Of a DNA stretch of 64,000 nucleotides, positions 26,560 to 34,961 are shown piece by piece. The stretch spans positions 3,038,001 to 3,102,000 of the forward strand of contig CP064997.1 in the NCBI GenBank assembly GCA_016700055.1. The letters run 5' to 3'. The notes under the pieces were generated by a model. That model was not told where the DNA came from. It made no database searches and worked only from the letters and a program-made list of their open reading frames with translations. The DNA is from Actinomycetota bacterium. GTDB lineage: Bacteria > Actinomycetota > Acidimicrobiia > Acidimicrobiales > Ilumatobacteraceae. The translations under genes and the position numbers were made by a program. Numbering within the stretch: the first letter of the stretch is position 1; each line of letters starts with the position of its first letter.

Positions 26560-27132
26560 TCACCGAGCGCGCTTGCCGAGTGATGCCTCGCGGGCGCTCG
26601 CCTCGACCCTGATGCTGCGGGTCTCCGGACGCTTGGCTTGCGCGATCCACCAGAGGATCTGCTTGCGTGCCGAAGGGGGGAAGGCGTTCCAGTGCTCCCT
26701 CGCGCCCGCGTGGCGGTCGAGGGCAGCCGCTAGGTCGTCGGGGACCACGAGGTCCTCCACCGAATCGAGCAAGGTCCACGAGCCGTCGGCCCGCGCCCTG
26801 TCGACGACTGCCTGGCCGGCCGGGAGCATGCGCCCCTCCGCTTCCAGCCGGGCGATGCGTGCCTTGTTGGTGCGGGCCCACGGGCTGCCCGGGCGGCGGC
26901 GGGCGAAGTAGAGCATCGCGCGCTCTTCGTCGAGCTTCTTCGCCGTGCTGTCGATCCAGCCGACGCGCAACGCCTCCTCGATCTGTTGCTCGTACGGTGG
27001 TGCCGGACGACCGGTCGCGCTGCGCCACGTCATCAGCCACACTCCGGTCTCGGTGTCATGGTTCGCGGCCAGCCAGTCACGCCACTGATCGACGCTCTCG
27101 CAGAGCACTCGCGGGGCGTCAGCCTGGCTCAT
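26560..27132 (-). CDS. YdeI/OmpD-associated family protein
   Basis: 190 residues. WRDWLAANHDTETGVWLMTW, IEEALRVGWIDSTAKKLDEE, FARRRPGSPWARTNKARIAR and the late WWIAQAKRPETR motif define the YdeI/bacteriocin-protection family. The molecular role is not settled; some members affect envelope or antimicrobial-peptide sensitivity. ATG 27132 begins the conserved part; the frame extends far upstream without homology. It is divergent from the Dyp-peroxidase gene. Confidence 0.82.
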   Translation of the reverse strand: MSQADAPRVLCESVDQWRDWLAANHDTETGVWLMTWRSATGRPAPPYEQQIEEALRVGWIDSTAKKLDEERAMLYFARRRPGSPWARTNKARIARLEAEGRMLPAGQAVVDRARADGSWTLLDSVEDLVVPDDLAAALDRHAGAREHWNAFPPSARKQILWWIAQAKRPETRSIRVEASAREASLGKRAR

Positions 27133-27216
27133 GACGAGATCATGCGGGTTTCGGAGCCCGACCTCATGACACATAGTGTCGCCGCGGCTGCCGGCCGAGA
27201 AAGGACTCTCCTCGCG

Positions 27217-28128
27217 ATGTCGACTCCCCAGTCCGGGATCTTCGCTCTCGGGACCACCTACCAGTACCACCTCGAGTTCGCGATCCGCCCCGACGTGTCG
27301 CACGATTCGGTGCTCGCGTCCCTCGCGGCGTTGTGTGAGCCCCACGTGTCGGGCGGTGCGACGAATCTGGTGGTCGGCTTCGGGTCGGCGCTCTGGGAGA
27401 AGGTGCGCGCCGGCAGCCCGCAGCCAGCGGGGTTGGGACCGTTCGCCGAGGTCGTCGGCAAGGACGGCCACGTGGCCCCGGCCACCCAGCACGACGTCTG
27501 GGCATGGGTCCACGGAGGCAGCGTGGACGCGGTGTACGACACCGCCAACAACGTCGCGTCCACGCTCTCCACCGTTGCCACCCTCGAGGTGGACTGCCCG
27601 ACGTTCGTCTACCACGACAGCCGTGACCTGACCGGCTTCATCGACGGCAGCGCCAATCCGACGCCCGCAGAGGCCGCGGTGGCGGCGTGCATTCCCGCCG
27701 GCCGGCCCGGCGAGGGGGGATCGCACGTGATGACGCAGCGCTGGGTGCACGACCTCGGAGCCTTCGGCGAGCTCAGCGTGCCCGATCAGGAGGGCGTGAT
27801 CGGACGGACCAAGTTGGACAGCGTCGCTTTGACCGGCGAGGCACTGCCCGCAGATGCCCACGTCGCGCTGCTCGAGATCCACGACGCCGAGGGCAACGAG
27901 CGCCCGATCTACAGGCGCAGCACGCCTTACGGGACGGTGAACGAGCGCGGCCTCTTCTTCGTGGCCTTCAGTTGCGAACGAGACCGCTTCGACGTGATGG
28001 TCGCTGAGATGTACGGCTCCGAGGGCCGCCAGATCCGCGACCACCTGCTGGACTTCAGCGTCGCCGTCACCGGCGCGTACTACTTCGCGCCGAGCATCGA
28101 AGAGCTGCTCCAGCTCGGCGTGAGTTAG
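27217..28128 (+). CDS. Dyp-type haem peroxidase
   Basis: 303 residues of the dye-decolorising peroxidase family. The GxxDG signature is in LTGFIDGSANPTPAE, whose Asp is the acid-base catalyst. The proximal haem His is probably that of SHVMTQRWVHDL, and IYRRSTPYG supplies the distal Arg. There is no Tat signal, so it is cytosolic or carried in a compartment; no encapsulin gene or clear cargo tail is seen here. ATG 27217 is the first start before the conserved region; the longer open frame upstream runs over the divergent gene. Confidence 0.92.
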   Translation: MSTPQSGIFALGTTYQYHLEFAIRPDVSHDSVLASLAALCEPHVSGGATNLVVGFGSALWEKVRAGSPQPAGLGPFAEVVGKDGHVAPATQHDVWAWVHGGSVDAVYDTANNVASTLSTVATLEVDCPTFVYHDSRDLTGFIDGSANPTPAEAAVAACIPAGRPGEGGSHVMTQRWVHDLGAFGELSVPDQEGVIGRTKLDSVALTGEALPADAHVALLEIHDAEGNERPIYRRSTPYGTVNERGLFFVAFSCERDRFDVMVAEMYGSEGRQIRDHLLDFSVAVTGAYYFAPSIEELLQLGVS

Positions 28129-28153
28129 CGTCGGGCTCTACCCGAGGGAGGGC

Positions 28154-29779
28154 GTGGTGAGCGAACGTCAGCGTCTCGGCGTGCAGGACGCGCTGTGGCT
28201 GGAGATGGACCGGCCTACGAACCTGATGGTCGTCGACTCGCTGATCTGGACGGCCACACCCGTCGACTGGAAGCGCTTCGGTGCCGTCGTCCAGGAGCGA
28301 ATGTGGGACCGCTATCAGGTGTTCCGTAGCGTCGCCGTCGCCGACGAGGACGGCTCCTGGTTCTGGGAGGAGCGTCCCCGGCTCGGTTGGAGGAAGCACC
28401 TCGAGCGCATCACGCTGCCGGCACCGGCCGACGAGGCAGCGCTGCGGGAGTTCATCGGCGCCCAACGAATCGTCCCGCTCGACCGCAAACGGCCGCTCTG
28501 GAAGATGTTCCTCATCGAGGACTACATGGGTGGCAGCGCGATCGTCGTGCGCACTCACCATGCGATCGCCGACGGGATCCGCATGGTGCAGCTCGCGATG
28601 AGCCTGTTCGACGCCTCGCCCGAGGGTGGCGCGATCCTCGCGCCACCGGTCAGGCTGCACGCTGCATCTGCCGAGGCGCCCGAGCCCGAGGGACGCTCGG
28701 TGCGCGAGCAGCTCACCGCTGGAGCCGTTTCGGTCGCAAGGGAGCTGAACGAGCTCGCGAGCGACGCGGTGGGCCGTGTCGGTGAGGTGATCGGCGACCC
28801 GATCGGCTCCACCGTCGAGGGGGTGCGCGCGGCCGGTCGTGCGGTCGGGCACGCGGCCGCCGAGGCGCGGGAGGCGTCGCGGGAGGTCGCCGGTATGGCG
28901 CTGACCAACCCGGTCGGCGCGGTCCACACGGCCGCCGCCAGATCAGCCGCTGCGGCTTCGGCATTCGCGGAGTGGCTGACGTCCGCGCTGCGCCCGCGGA
29001 TCCCCGGCAGCGGACCACTCGTAGACATGTTCTCCGCGGCGCCCGGCGACGCCGACATCGCGCGCAAGCTGCTGCTCGGTACGCGCAACGACGCGAGCAT
29101 CTGGACCGGGATGGTCGGCGATCGCAAGGCGGTCGCCTGGTCGCCGCCGTTGCCGCTGGCCGAAGTCAAAGCCGTCGCCCGCACCCACGGCGCCACCGTC
29201 AACGACGTGCTCGTGACGAGCGTGGCAGGGACGCTGCATGCCTACTTGGAGGCCCACGAGGCCCAGTGTTCGTCCGTCAACTGGATGATCCCCGTCAATC
29301 TGAAGGCGCTCGACACCACGTTGCCCACCGAGCTCGGCAACAGCTTCGCCATCGTGCAGCTCGAGCTGCCGACCGACATCGGTGACCCGCTCGTCGTGCT
29401 CGACGTCGTGCAGCGGCGGATGGCGCGGATCAAGAGCGGTCACGAGGCCGGTATCGCGTTCCGTATCCAGGAGGTGATCTCGGGACTCAACAAGTCCTTG
29501 TACCAGGCGTCGGTCGATCTGCTCGCGAACCGTGCGATCGGGGTGCTGACCAACGTGCCGGGGCCTCCGATACCCGTCTTCGTCGCGGGGACGAAGGTGG
29601 AAGGCATGGTCGGCTGGGCCCCGCTGTCGGGCAACCAGCCGATGTGCTTCACGATCTACAGCTACAACAACATGGTGTTTGTCGGCATTGCTTGCGACAT
29701 GGATCTCGTGCCGGATCACGAGCAGATCGTCGACGGCTTCGCGCCTGCCTTCCACCGCCTCTCCGTCGCCACCCACTGA
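28154..29779 (+). CDS. Wax ester synthase/diacylglycerol acyltransferase (WS/DGAT)
   Basis: 541 residues. The active-site motif HHxxxDG is present as THHAIADGIRMVQL (H135, H136, D140). The C-terminal half has the WS/DGAT pattern SSVNWMIPVNLKALDTTLPT and VLTNVPGPPIPVFVAGTKVE. These enzymes join acyl-CoA to an alcohol or diacylglycerol to make storage lipid. Residues about 175-290 are an Ala-rich, amphipathic-helix insert (AAGRAVGHAAAEAREASREV) not usual at this length, which may bind lipid droplets. GTG 28154 follows GGGAGGG; GTG 28157 is equally possible. Confidence 0.9.
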   Translation: MVSERQRLGVQDALWLEMDRPTNLMVVDSLIWTATPVDWKRFGAVVQERMWDRYQVFRSVAVADEDGSWFWEERPRLGWRKHLERITLPAPADEAALREFIGAQRIVPLDRKRPLWKMFLIEDYMGGSAIVVRTHHAIADGIRMVQLAMSLFDASPEGGAILAPPVRLHAASAEAPEPEGRSVREQLTAGAVSVARELNELASDAVGRVGEVIGDPIGSTVEGVRAAGRAVGHAAAEAREASREVAGMALTNPVGAVHTAAARSAAAASAFAEWLTSALRPRIPGSGPLVDMFSAAPGDADIARKLLLGTRNDASIWTGMVGDRKAVAWSPPLPLAEVKAVARTHGATVNDVLVTSVAGTLHAYLEAHEAQCSSVNWMIPVNLKALDTTLPTELGNSFAIVQLELPTDIGDPLVVLDVVQRRMARIKSGHEAGIAFRIQEVISGLNKSLYQASVDLLANRAIGVLTNVPGPPIPVFVAGTKVEGMVGWAPLSGNQPMCFTIYSYNNMVFVGIACDMDLVPDHEQIVDGFAPAFHRLSVATH

Positions 29780-29788
29780 CCGGTCGGA

Positions 29789-31443
29789 TCAGCTGAGAGG
29801 AAGCGGGCGGGCGCGGTCGACGATCGAGCGCAGGTCGAGGCCTGCTGGCAGCGTGCCGAACGCGTGCCCCTTGTCGCCGGCGAGGCGAGACGCGCAGAAC
29901 GCGTCGGAGACCGCGGCCGGCGCGTGGCGCAGCAGCAGCGAGCCCTGGAAGACGAGCGCCATCTGCTCCACCAACCGGCGTGCCCGCGCCTCCAGGTCGG
30001 TGAGCTCGTCGCCGAGCTCGCGGCGCAGCTCGACAACTGCTCGGTCGAAGCGAGGGTCCGCACCGCAAGCCTGCTCCACCTCGGCCCAGTAGGCGTCCAA
30101 GGTCTCGGGAGCGCGAGCAAGGGCGCGCAGCACGTCGAGGCAGATCACGTTGCCCGATCCCTCCCACACCCCGTTGACCGGGCTTTGCCGGAAGAGGCGC
30201 GGCATGCCGGACTCCTCGACGAAGCCGGCGCCGCCGAGGCACTCGAGCGCCTCAGCGGCATGCTGGGGAGCCCGCTTGCACGTCCAGTACTTGACGACGG
30301 GCGTCACCAGGCGTGCCAGGGCGGACTCGTGCTCGTCGGCGGGGTCGGCGTCGTACGCCCGCGCCAGGCGCAGTGCGGCGGCGGTCGCGGCCTCCGACTC
30401 GACGGCGAGGTCGGCCAGCACGTTGCGCATCAGCGGCTGGTCGTCCAGCAGATTCCCGAATGCGCGGCGATGGCTCGCATGCCACACCGCTTGGGCCACG
30501 CCATGACGCATGATCGCGGTGGAGCCGAGCGTGCAGTCGAGGCGGGTGTGGCTGATCATCTCGATGATCGTCCGCACGCCACGGCCCTCTTCGCCGACGA
30601 GGACCCCCCACGTGTCGAGCAGCTCGATCTCGCTCGACGCGTTGGTGCGGTCGCCGAGCTTGTCCTTCAGCCGCTGGATCGCGATCAGGTTGCGACTGCC
30701 GTCGGGCAACCAGCGCGGCACCCAGAAGCACGACAGCCCTCGTGGGGCCTGGGCGGTCATCAAGAAGCCGTCCGACATCGGCGCCGAGCAGAACCACTTG
30801 TGTCCGGTGAGCGCGAACTCGCCGCTGCCCGCGAGCGGGCGCGCGGTGGTGGTGTTGGCGCGGACGTCGGAGCCGCCCTGCTTCTCGGTCAACGCCATGC
30901 CGCAGGTGATCCCCGACTTCTGCTCGCCCGGAAGGTTGCGCGGGTCGTAGGAGCTGGAGCAGATGCGCGGCTCCCACTCGTTCGCGAGCGCGGAGTTGTG
31001 GCGCAGGGTGGGCACCACCGAGTACGTCATCGAGATCGGGCAGATGTGGCCGGCGTCCACCTGGTACCAGGTGATCACCTTCGCCGCTCGGGCGACGTGC
31101 GCGCCGTCGCGCGCGTCGCCCCACGGGGCGGCATGCAGGCCGTTGGCGATCGCAGTCGACATCAGCTCGTGATAGGCGGGGTGGTACTCGACGACGTCGA
31201 TGCGGTTGCCGGACCGGTCGTGGGTCTGCAGCACCGGCCGGTTGGCCTCGGCCAGGCGGCCGAGCTCCTGCGCGGACTCAGTGCCGGCCAGGCGACCGAG
31301 CTGATGCAGGTCGTCGGTTGCCCATGCCGCGCCTTCTCTCGCTCGACCGCTTCGGTCAGGGCGACGTCGGCGCCGAACACGTCGTAGCCGGCGAGCAGGG
31401 GAACTTGGTTTTCGACCTCGTGGGTACGCAGCACCGTCGTCAT
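29789..31443 (-). CDS. AidB-like acyl-CoA dehydrogenase, apparent 2-base frameshift
   Basis: An acyl-CoA dehydrogenase of the AidB/DNA-alkylation-response type: TLRHNSALANEWEPRICSSS, CGMALTEKQGGSDVRANTTT, ALTGHKWFCSAPMSDGFLM and the C-terminal NGVWEGSGNVICLDVLRAL. AidB binds FAD and DNA and lessens alkylation damage. The first 36 codons (MTTVLRTHEVENQVPLLAGY to TEAVER) are in one frame and the rest, from EGAAWATDDLHQLGRL on, in another. Removing two bases from the GA repeat at 31335-31340 restores one frame of about 550 residues, close to AidB length. This is either a sequencing error or a recent slippage mutation. Confidence 0.85.
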
Positions 31444-31556
31444 GGCTGAAGGCTAAGTAGGTACGGGTCGGAGTTTCCACAGCGCGCCCACAGGCAGTTG
31501 GCACTGACGATCCACAGGACCGATGGGTCAAAGTGACGCACATGACGGGGACGCGC

Positions 31557-31784
31557 ATGATGCTCGACCAACCGGACCGGCGGGCGCTCGAGCGCGCCGG
31601 GTGGCGCACGATGCTGGAATACCGGGAGAACCACGTCCGCCGTGACGACGGCACCCTGCTGGAGGTGCGCGCGTCGTGGAAGGCCGAAGCCGAGCGGGTC
31701 AGGCGTCGGCTGGTGGTGGCGTCGGCCACCGCCGACACCGTCGACGAGGCGTGGGCGCTGCTGCGCCAGGTCACGCGCCGTTAG
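31557..31784 (+). CDS. Small hypothetical protein
   Basis: 75 residues, soluble and rich in Arg, Glu and Trp (ERAGWRTMLEYRENHVRRDD, then a C-terminal helix TADTVDEAWALLRQVTRR). GTG 31533 and ATG 31542 are alternative starts; ATG 31557 has GGGG eleven bases upstream. I do not recognise the family. It lies between the divergent AidB-like gene and the ornithine cluster. The gene is likely but not certain. Confidence 0.5.
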   Translation: MMLDQPDRRALERAGWRTMLEYRENHVRRDDGTLLEVRASWKAEAERVRRRLVVASATADTVDEAWALLRQVTRR

Positions 31785-31834
31785 GGACCCTTGGCCCTGC
31801 CCACCGGGCAGCGCTTGCGCGATCGTGAACCGTG

Positions 31835-32917
31835 ATGACGGCGTTCGTGCGTGCGGCCGCAGAGCCGGTGCGCGTGGTGCTGATCGGAACCGGGCAGATG
31901 GGTGCTGCGGCGGCGCGGATCCTGCACGGTAAGGCCGGTCTGCGCCTCGTCGGTGTGGTGCCTCACCGCGTCGAGCACGAGGGAGAGGACGCCGGCATCG
32001 TGCTCGGACTCGGCGGGCCGAGCGGCGTGTTGATGGAGCCGCACCTCGCCGCCGTGCTGAAGCGGGAGCGTCCCGACGTGGCGCTGCACATGACGTGCTC
32101 ACGCGTCGTCGACGCGGACGCCGACGTGCGCTGCTGCATCGAACACGGTGTTGACGTGATCTCGATCGCCGAGGAGCTCGCGTTCCCGGCAGCCGGATCG
32201 CCCGATTGGGCCTCGGCGGTCGATGCGCTGGCCCGCGAGCACGAGGTGACGGTGCTGGGCACCGGCGTGAACCCGGGGTTCGTCCTCGACCTGCTCGTGA
32301 TCGCGCTCACCGGGGTGTGCGCCGACGTGCGCTCAATCACCGCGACACGGGTCAACGACCTCGCGCCCTACGGGCCCTCGGTGCTGCGCACCCAGGGTGT
32401 GGGTCTGTCACCGCAGGCGTTCGCGCAAGGCGTCGCCGACGGATCCGTGGTGGGGCACTTCGGCTTCCCCGAGTCGATCGCCATGATCGCGAGCGCGCTC
32501 GGCTGGGAGATCGAACGGGTCGAGCAGACGCGGGAACCGATCGTGTCCGCGGTGCGGCGCGAGACGCCCTTCGTGGTGGTCGAACCCGGTGCTGTGGCGG
32601 GTTGCCGGCACACCGCCACCGCCTACTGCGGCGGGCTGGCGGTGATCACCCTCGTCCACCCCCAGCAGGTGCACCCGGAGGCCGAGGGCATCGACACCGG
32701 CGACACGATCGAGATCGCCGGCACCCCCGGCGTGAAGCTGGCCGGCTCGCCGGAGATCCCCGGCGGTGTCGCCACCGCCGCGCTCGCCGTCAACATGATC
32801 CCGCGCGTGGTGGCCGCCCCAGCCGGACTGCTGACGATGGCCGATCTCCCGGTGCCGGCCGCCATCCAAGGCGACGTGCGACAGCTCCTCGCGGCGCGGG
32901 GAGTCCGTCGTGGATGA
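31835..32917 (+). CDS. ord: 2,4-diaminopentanoate dehydrogenase
   Basis: 360 residues with a DapB-like Rossmann start (VVLIGTGQMGAAAARIL). The body matches the Ord family: ALHMTCSRVVDADADVRCCI, VDVISIAEELAFPAAGSPDW and VLGTGVNPGFVLDLLVIALT. The enzyme oxidatively deaminates 2,4-diaminopentanoate to 2-amino-4-oxopentanoate. The next five genes encode the other enzymes of the ornithine pathway in order, which raises confidence well above sequence alone. GTG 31832 is an alternative start. The stop overlaps the ortA start. Confidence 0.88.
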   Translation: MTAFVRAAAEPVRVVLIGTGQMGAAAARILHGKAGLRLVGVVPHRVEHEGEDAGIVLGLGGPSGVLMEPHLAAVLKRERPDVALHMTCSRVVDADADVRCCIEHGVDVISIAEELAFPAAGSPDWASAVDALAREHEVTVLGTGVNPGFVLDLLVIALTGVCADVRSITATRVNDLAPYGPSVLRTQGVGLSPQAFAQGVADGSVVGHFGFPESIAMIASALGWEIERVEQTREPIVSAVRRETPFVVVEPGAVAGCRHTATAYCGGLAVITLVHPQQVHPEAEGIDTGDTIEIAGTPGVKLAGSPEIPGGVATAALAVNMIPRVVAAPAGLLTMADLPVPAAIQGDVRQLLAARGVRRG

Positions 32918-33221
32918 CGCCGTCGCTTCGGGCACCTGGGTGGAGCTGCACCGCGTGGTGCTGACGGCCGGCGCACGCGCGAGCCAGGTTCCGGCCGAGA
33001 CCCAGGCAGTGCCGCTCGAGCAACGCGTGCGCGGCTGGCTGGTCGAACCTGCCCGCCTCGGAGACGAGGCCGAGGTGCGCACGGCTGCCGGGCGAAGGCT
33101 GGCGGGGACCCTCGTGATCGTCGGACCCGGCCACACGCACACCTTCGGGCCGTCGGTTCCCGAGATCTCGGTGATCGGGGACGAACTGCGCGAACTGCTC
33201 CGTGAGGAAGCCCCGCGATGA
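32910..33221 (+). CDS. ortA: 2-amino-4-oxopentanoate thiolase, alpha (small) subunit
   Basis: 103 residues: SGTWVELHRVVLTAGARASQ, RVRGWLVEPARLGDEAEVRT and IVGPGHTHTFGPSVPE. This is the pattern of the small OrtA subunit, which works with OrtB to cleave 2-amino-4-oxopentanoate with CoA to alanine and acetyl-CoA. GTG 32910 overlaps the ord stop by eight bases, and the ortA stop overlaps the ortB ATG by four. Confidence 0.87.
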   Translation: MDDAVASGTWVELHRVVLTAGARASQVPAETQAVPLEQRVRGWLVEPARLGDEAEVRTAAGRRLAGTLVIVGPGHTHTFGPSVPEISVIGDELRELLREEAPR

Positions 33222-34633
33222 ACACCTACTCGCGGGTGATGGAGCGGCGTGCGGGAATCGTGCAGCGCGCTGTCGGCATCGACTACACCCTCTATGAGAC
33301 CGGCGCCCTCGCGTTCGACTACGAGCGCCTGCTGGCGGACACGGGTTTCGACCTCGACGCCGCGAGGCAGGTGCAGATCGCCACCGGGGTGGGAGGCACG
33401 CCGTTCGTCGAGTTGCACCGCCTGACAGAGGTGGTGAGGCGGATCGCGGCACCCGGCATGGGCGCCAGGCTGTTCGTGAAGGACGAGGCGGCGAATCCCT
33501 CCGGGTCGTTCAAGGACCGGCGCGCCTCGCTGTCGGTGTACGAAGCGGCGCGCCAGGGCTATCCGGGAGTCGCGGCGGCGACGAGCGGGAACTACGGCGC
33601 GGCTGTCGCGTCGCAGGCCGCCAAGGCCGGCCTCGCGTGCATCGTCGTGCAGGAGGCCTTCGACAGCAGGGGAGTGGTGCAGCCCGAGATCGCCGAGAAG
33701 ACGCGCGCATGTGAGGCCTTCGGTGCCGAGGTGCTGAGGCTCTCCGTCGGGCCAGAGCTGTTCTCGGTCTTCTTGACCGTGCTCGAGGAGACCGGGTTCT
33801 TCGACGCCTCGCTGTACACCCCGTACTCGGTGGTGGGGATCGAGACGCTCGGATTCGAGGTGGCCGAGAACTCCCTCGAGCGCACCGGGCGGTTCCCCGA
33901 CGTGGTCGTCGTGACGCACGCCGGAGGGGGAAACGTCACCGGCACCGCTCGTGGACTGCGCCGGGCTGGAGCGCGTGCCACCGAGGTGGTCGGCGCGAGC
34001 GTCGACCTGAGCGGCCTGCACATGGCGTCTGACCGAGACTTCAACCGCAAGTCGTTCACCACGGGCCACACCGGCTTCTCGCTGCCGTTCACCACCTGGC
34101 CCGACAGGGCCGACGTGCCGCGCAACGCGGCCCGTCCGCTGCGCTACCTCGACCGCTTCGTCACCGTCACCCAGGGCGAGGTGTTCTACGTGACCGAGGC
34201 CCTCGCCCAGCTCGAGGGCTTGGAGCGCGGCCCGGCCGGCAACACGTCGCTCGCGGCGGCGATGGCGATCGCTCGCGAGCTACGCCGCGACCAGGTGGTG
34301 GTGGTGCAAGAGACCGAATACACCGGTGCCGGCAAGCACCCGCTGGCCCAGCTCGACCGGGCTCGGCAGGAGGGGATTCGCGTCGTGCGCGGCGACCCTG
34401 CCGACGACAGCCCCGGCGAGGTGATCGTGATCCCCGAGCATCCGGCGCAGCTCCACGTCGTCGACGTCGACCTGGAGCGAGTCCGGGCGTCGTACGTTCG
34501 CAACGCCCTTGCCTCCCTGCCCGAGGGCACCACCCCGGCCGAAGCCGACGTCGCCTTCCTCGCCGAGGAGACACGTTGGAGCGCGGCCCGCGTCCAGGAG
34601 GAGATCGATGCGAGTCTCACCGCGACCCGATGA
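33218..34633 (+). CDS. ortB: 2-amino-4-oxopentanoate thiolase, beta (PLP) subunit
   Basis: 471 residues, fold-type II PLP enzyme related to threonine synthase. The PLP lysine is in NPSGSFKDRRAS, the substrate loop in AATSGNYGAAVASQAAKAGL and the phosphate-binding glycine loop in VVVTHAGGGNVTGTARGLRR. It supplies the catalytic centre of the thiolase and needs OrtA. It overlaps ortA by four bases and oraS by 26 bases, so the cluster is tightly coupled. Confidence 0.9.
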   Translation: MNTYSRVMERRAGIVQRAVGIDYTLYETGALAFDYERLLADTGFDLDAARQVQIATGVGGTPFVELHRLTEVVRRIAAPGMGARLFVKDEAANPSGSFKDRRASLSVYEAARQGYPGVAAATSGNYGAAVASQAAKAGLACIVVQEAFDSRGVVQPEIAEKTRACEAFGAEVLRLSVGPELFSVFLTVLEETGFFDASLYTPYSVVGIETLGFEVAENSLERTGRFPDVVVVTHAGGGNVTGTARGLRRAGARATEVVGASVDLSGLHMASDRDFNRKSFTTGHTGFSLPFTTWPDRADVPRNAARPLRYLDRFVTVTQGEVFYVTEALAQLEGLERGPAGNTSLAAAMAIARELRRDQVVVVQETEYTGAGKHPLAQLDRARQEGIRVVRGDPADDSPGEVIVIPEHPAQLHVVDVDLERVRASYVRNALASLPEGTTPAEADVAFLAEETRWSAARVQEEIDASLTATR

Positions 34634-34961
34634 CTTCGAGGCGAGAAGGGCGCACCTGGCCACGCTCGACGACGAGGAGCTTCGCGCCCGGTTCTGGGCG
34701 CTGGCCGACCGGATCGTGGCCCCGCTCGTGGCCGAGGCCCGCACCCACACCACGCCCGCCATCGAGCGCTCCGTGCTGTTGCGCATGGGGCTGTCGAGCG
34801 TCGAATCGAAGGCTCTCGTCGAACGCATGGCCGAAGCGAAGCTGCTCGGCCACGGCGCCGGACGGCTACTCGCCCAGCTGGCCGCCCGTCGCGCCGTGAC
34901 CCCGCGCGAGGCCGCGCATGCGCTGCTGGAGGGCCGCTGGTGGGAGGAGGTGCAGCCGTGA
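34608..34961 (+). CDS. oraS: D-ornithine 4,5-aminomutase, S (small) subunit
   Basis: 117 residues, close to the small subunit of the clostridial enzyme: LDDEELRARFWALADRIVAP, LVAEARTHTTPAIERSVLLR, MGLSSVESKALVERMAEAKL and LLEGRWWEEV. It caps the PLP/B12 subunit OraE. ATG 34608 lies within the end of ortB, and the stop overlaps the GTG of oraE (GTGA). Confidence 0.88.
   Translation: MRVSPRPDDFEARRAHLATLDDEELRARFWALADRIVAPLVAEARTHTTPAIERSVLLRMGLSSVESKALVERMAEAKLLGHGAGRLLAQLAARRAVTPREAAHALLEGRWWEEVQP

Noticed and set aside
27132..28044. Extension of the YdeI-like protein by 300 residues
   Set aside because: The extra part is antisense to the Dyp peroxidase and has no similarity; the conserved family start is at 27132.
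31797..31811. CTGCCC-ACC-GGGCAG hairpin before ord as a riboswitch or B12 element
   Set aside because: It is only a 6-bp stem with a 3-base loop; no B12-box or other conserved riboswitch sequence is present, and only 50 bases separate the neighbouring genes.
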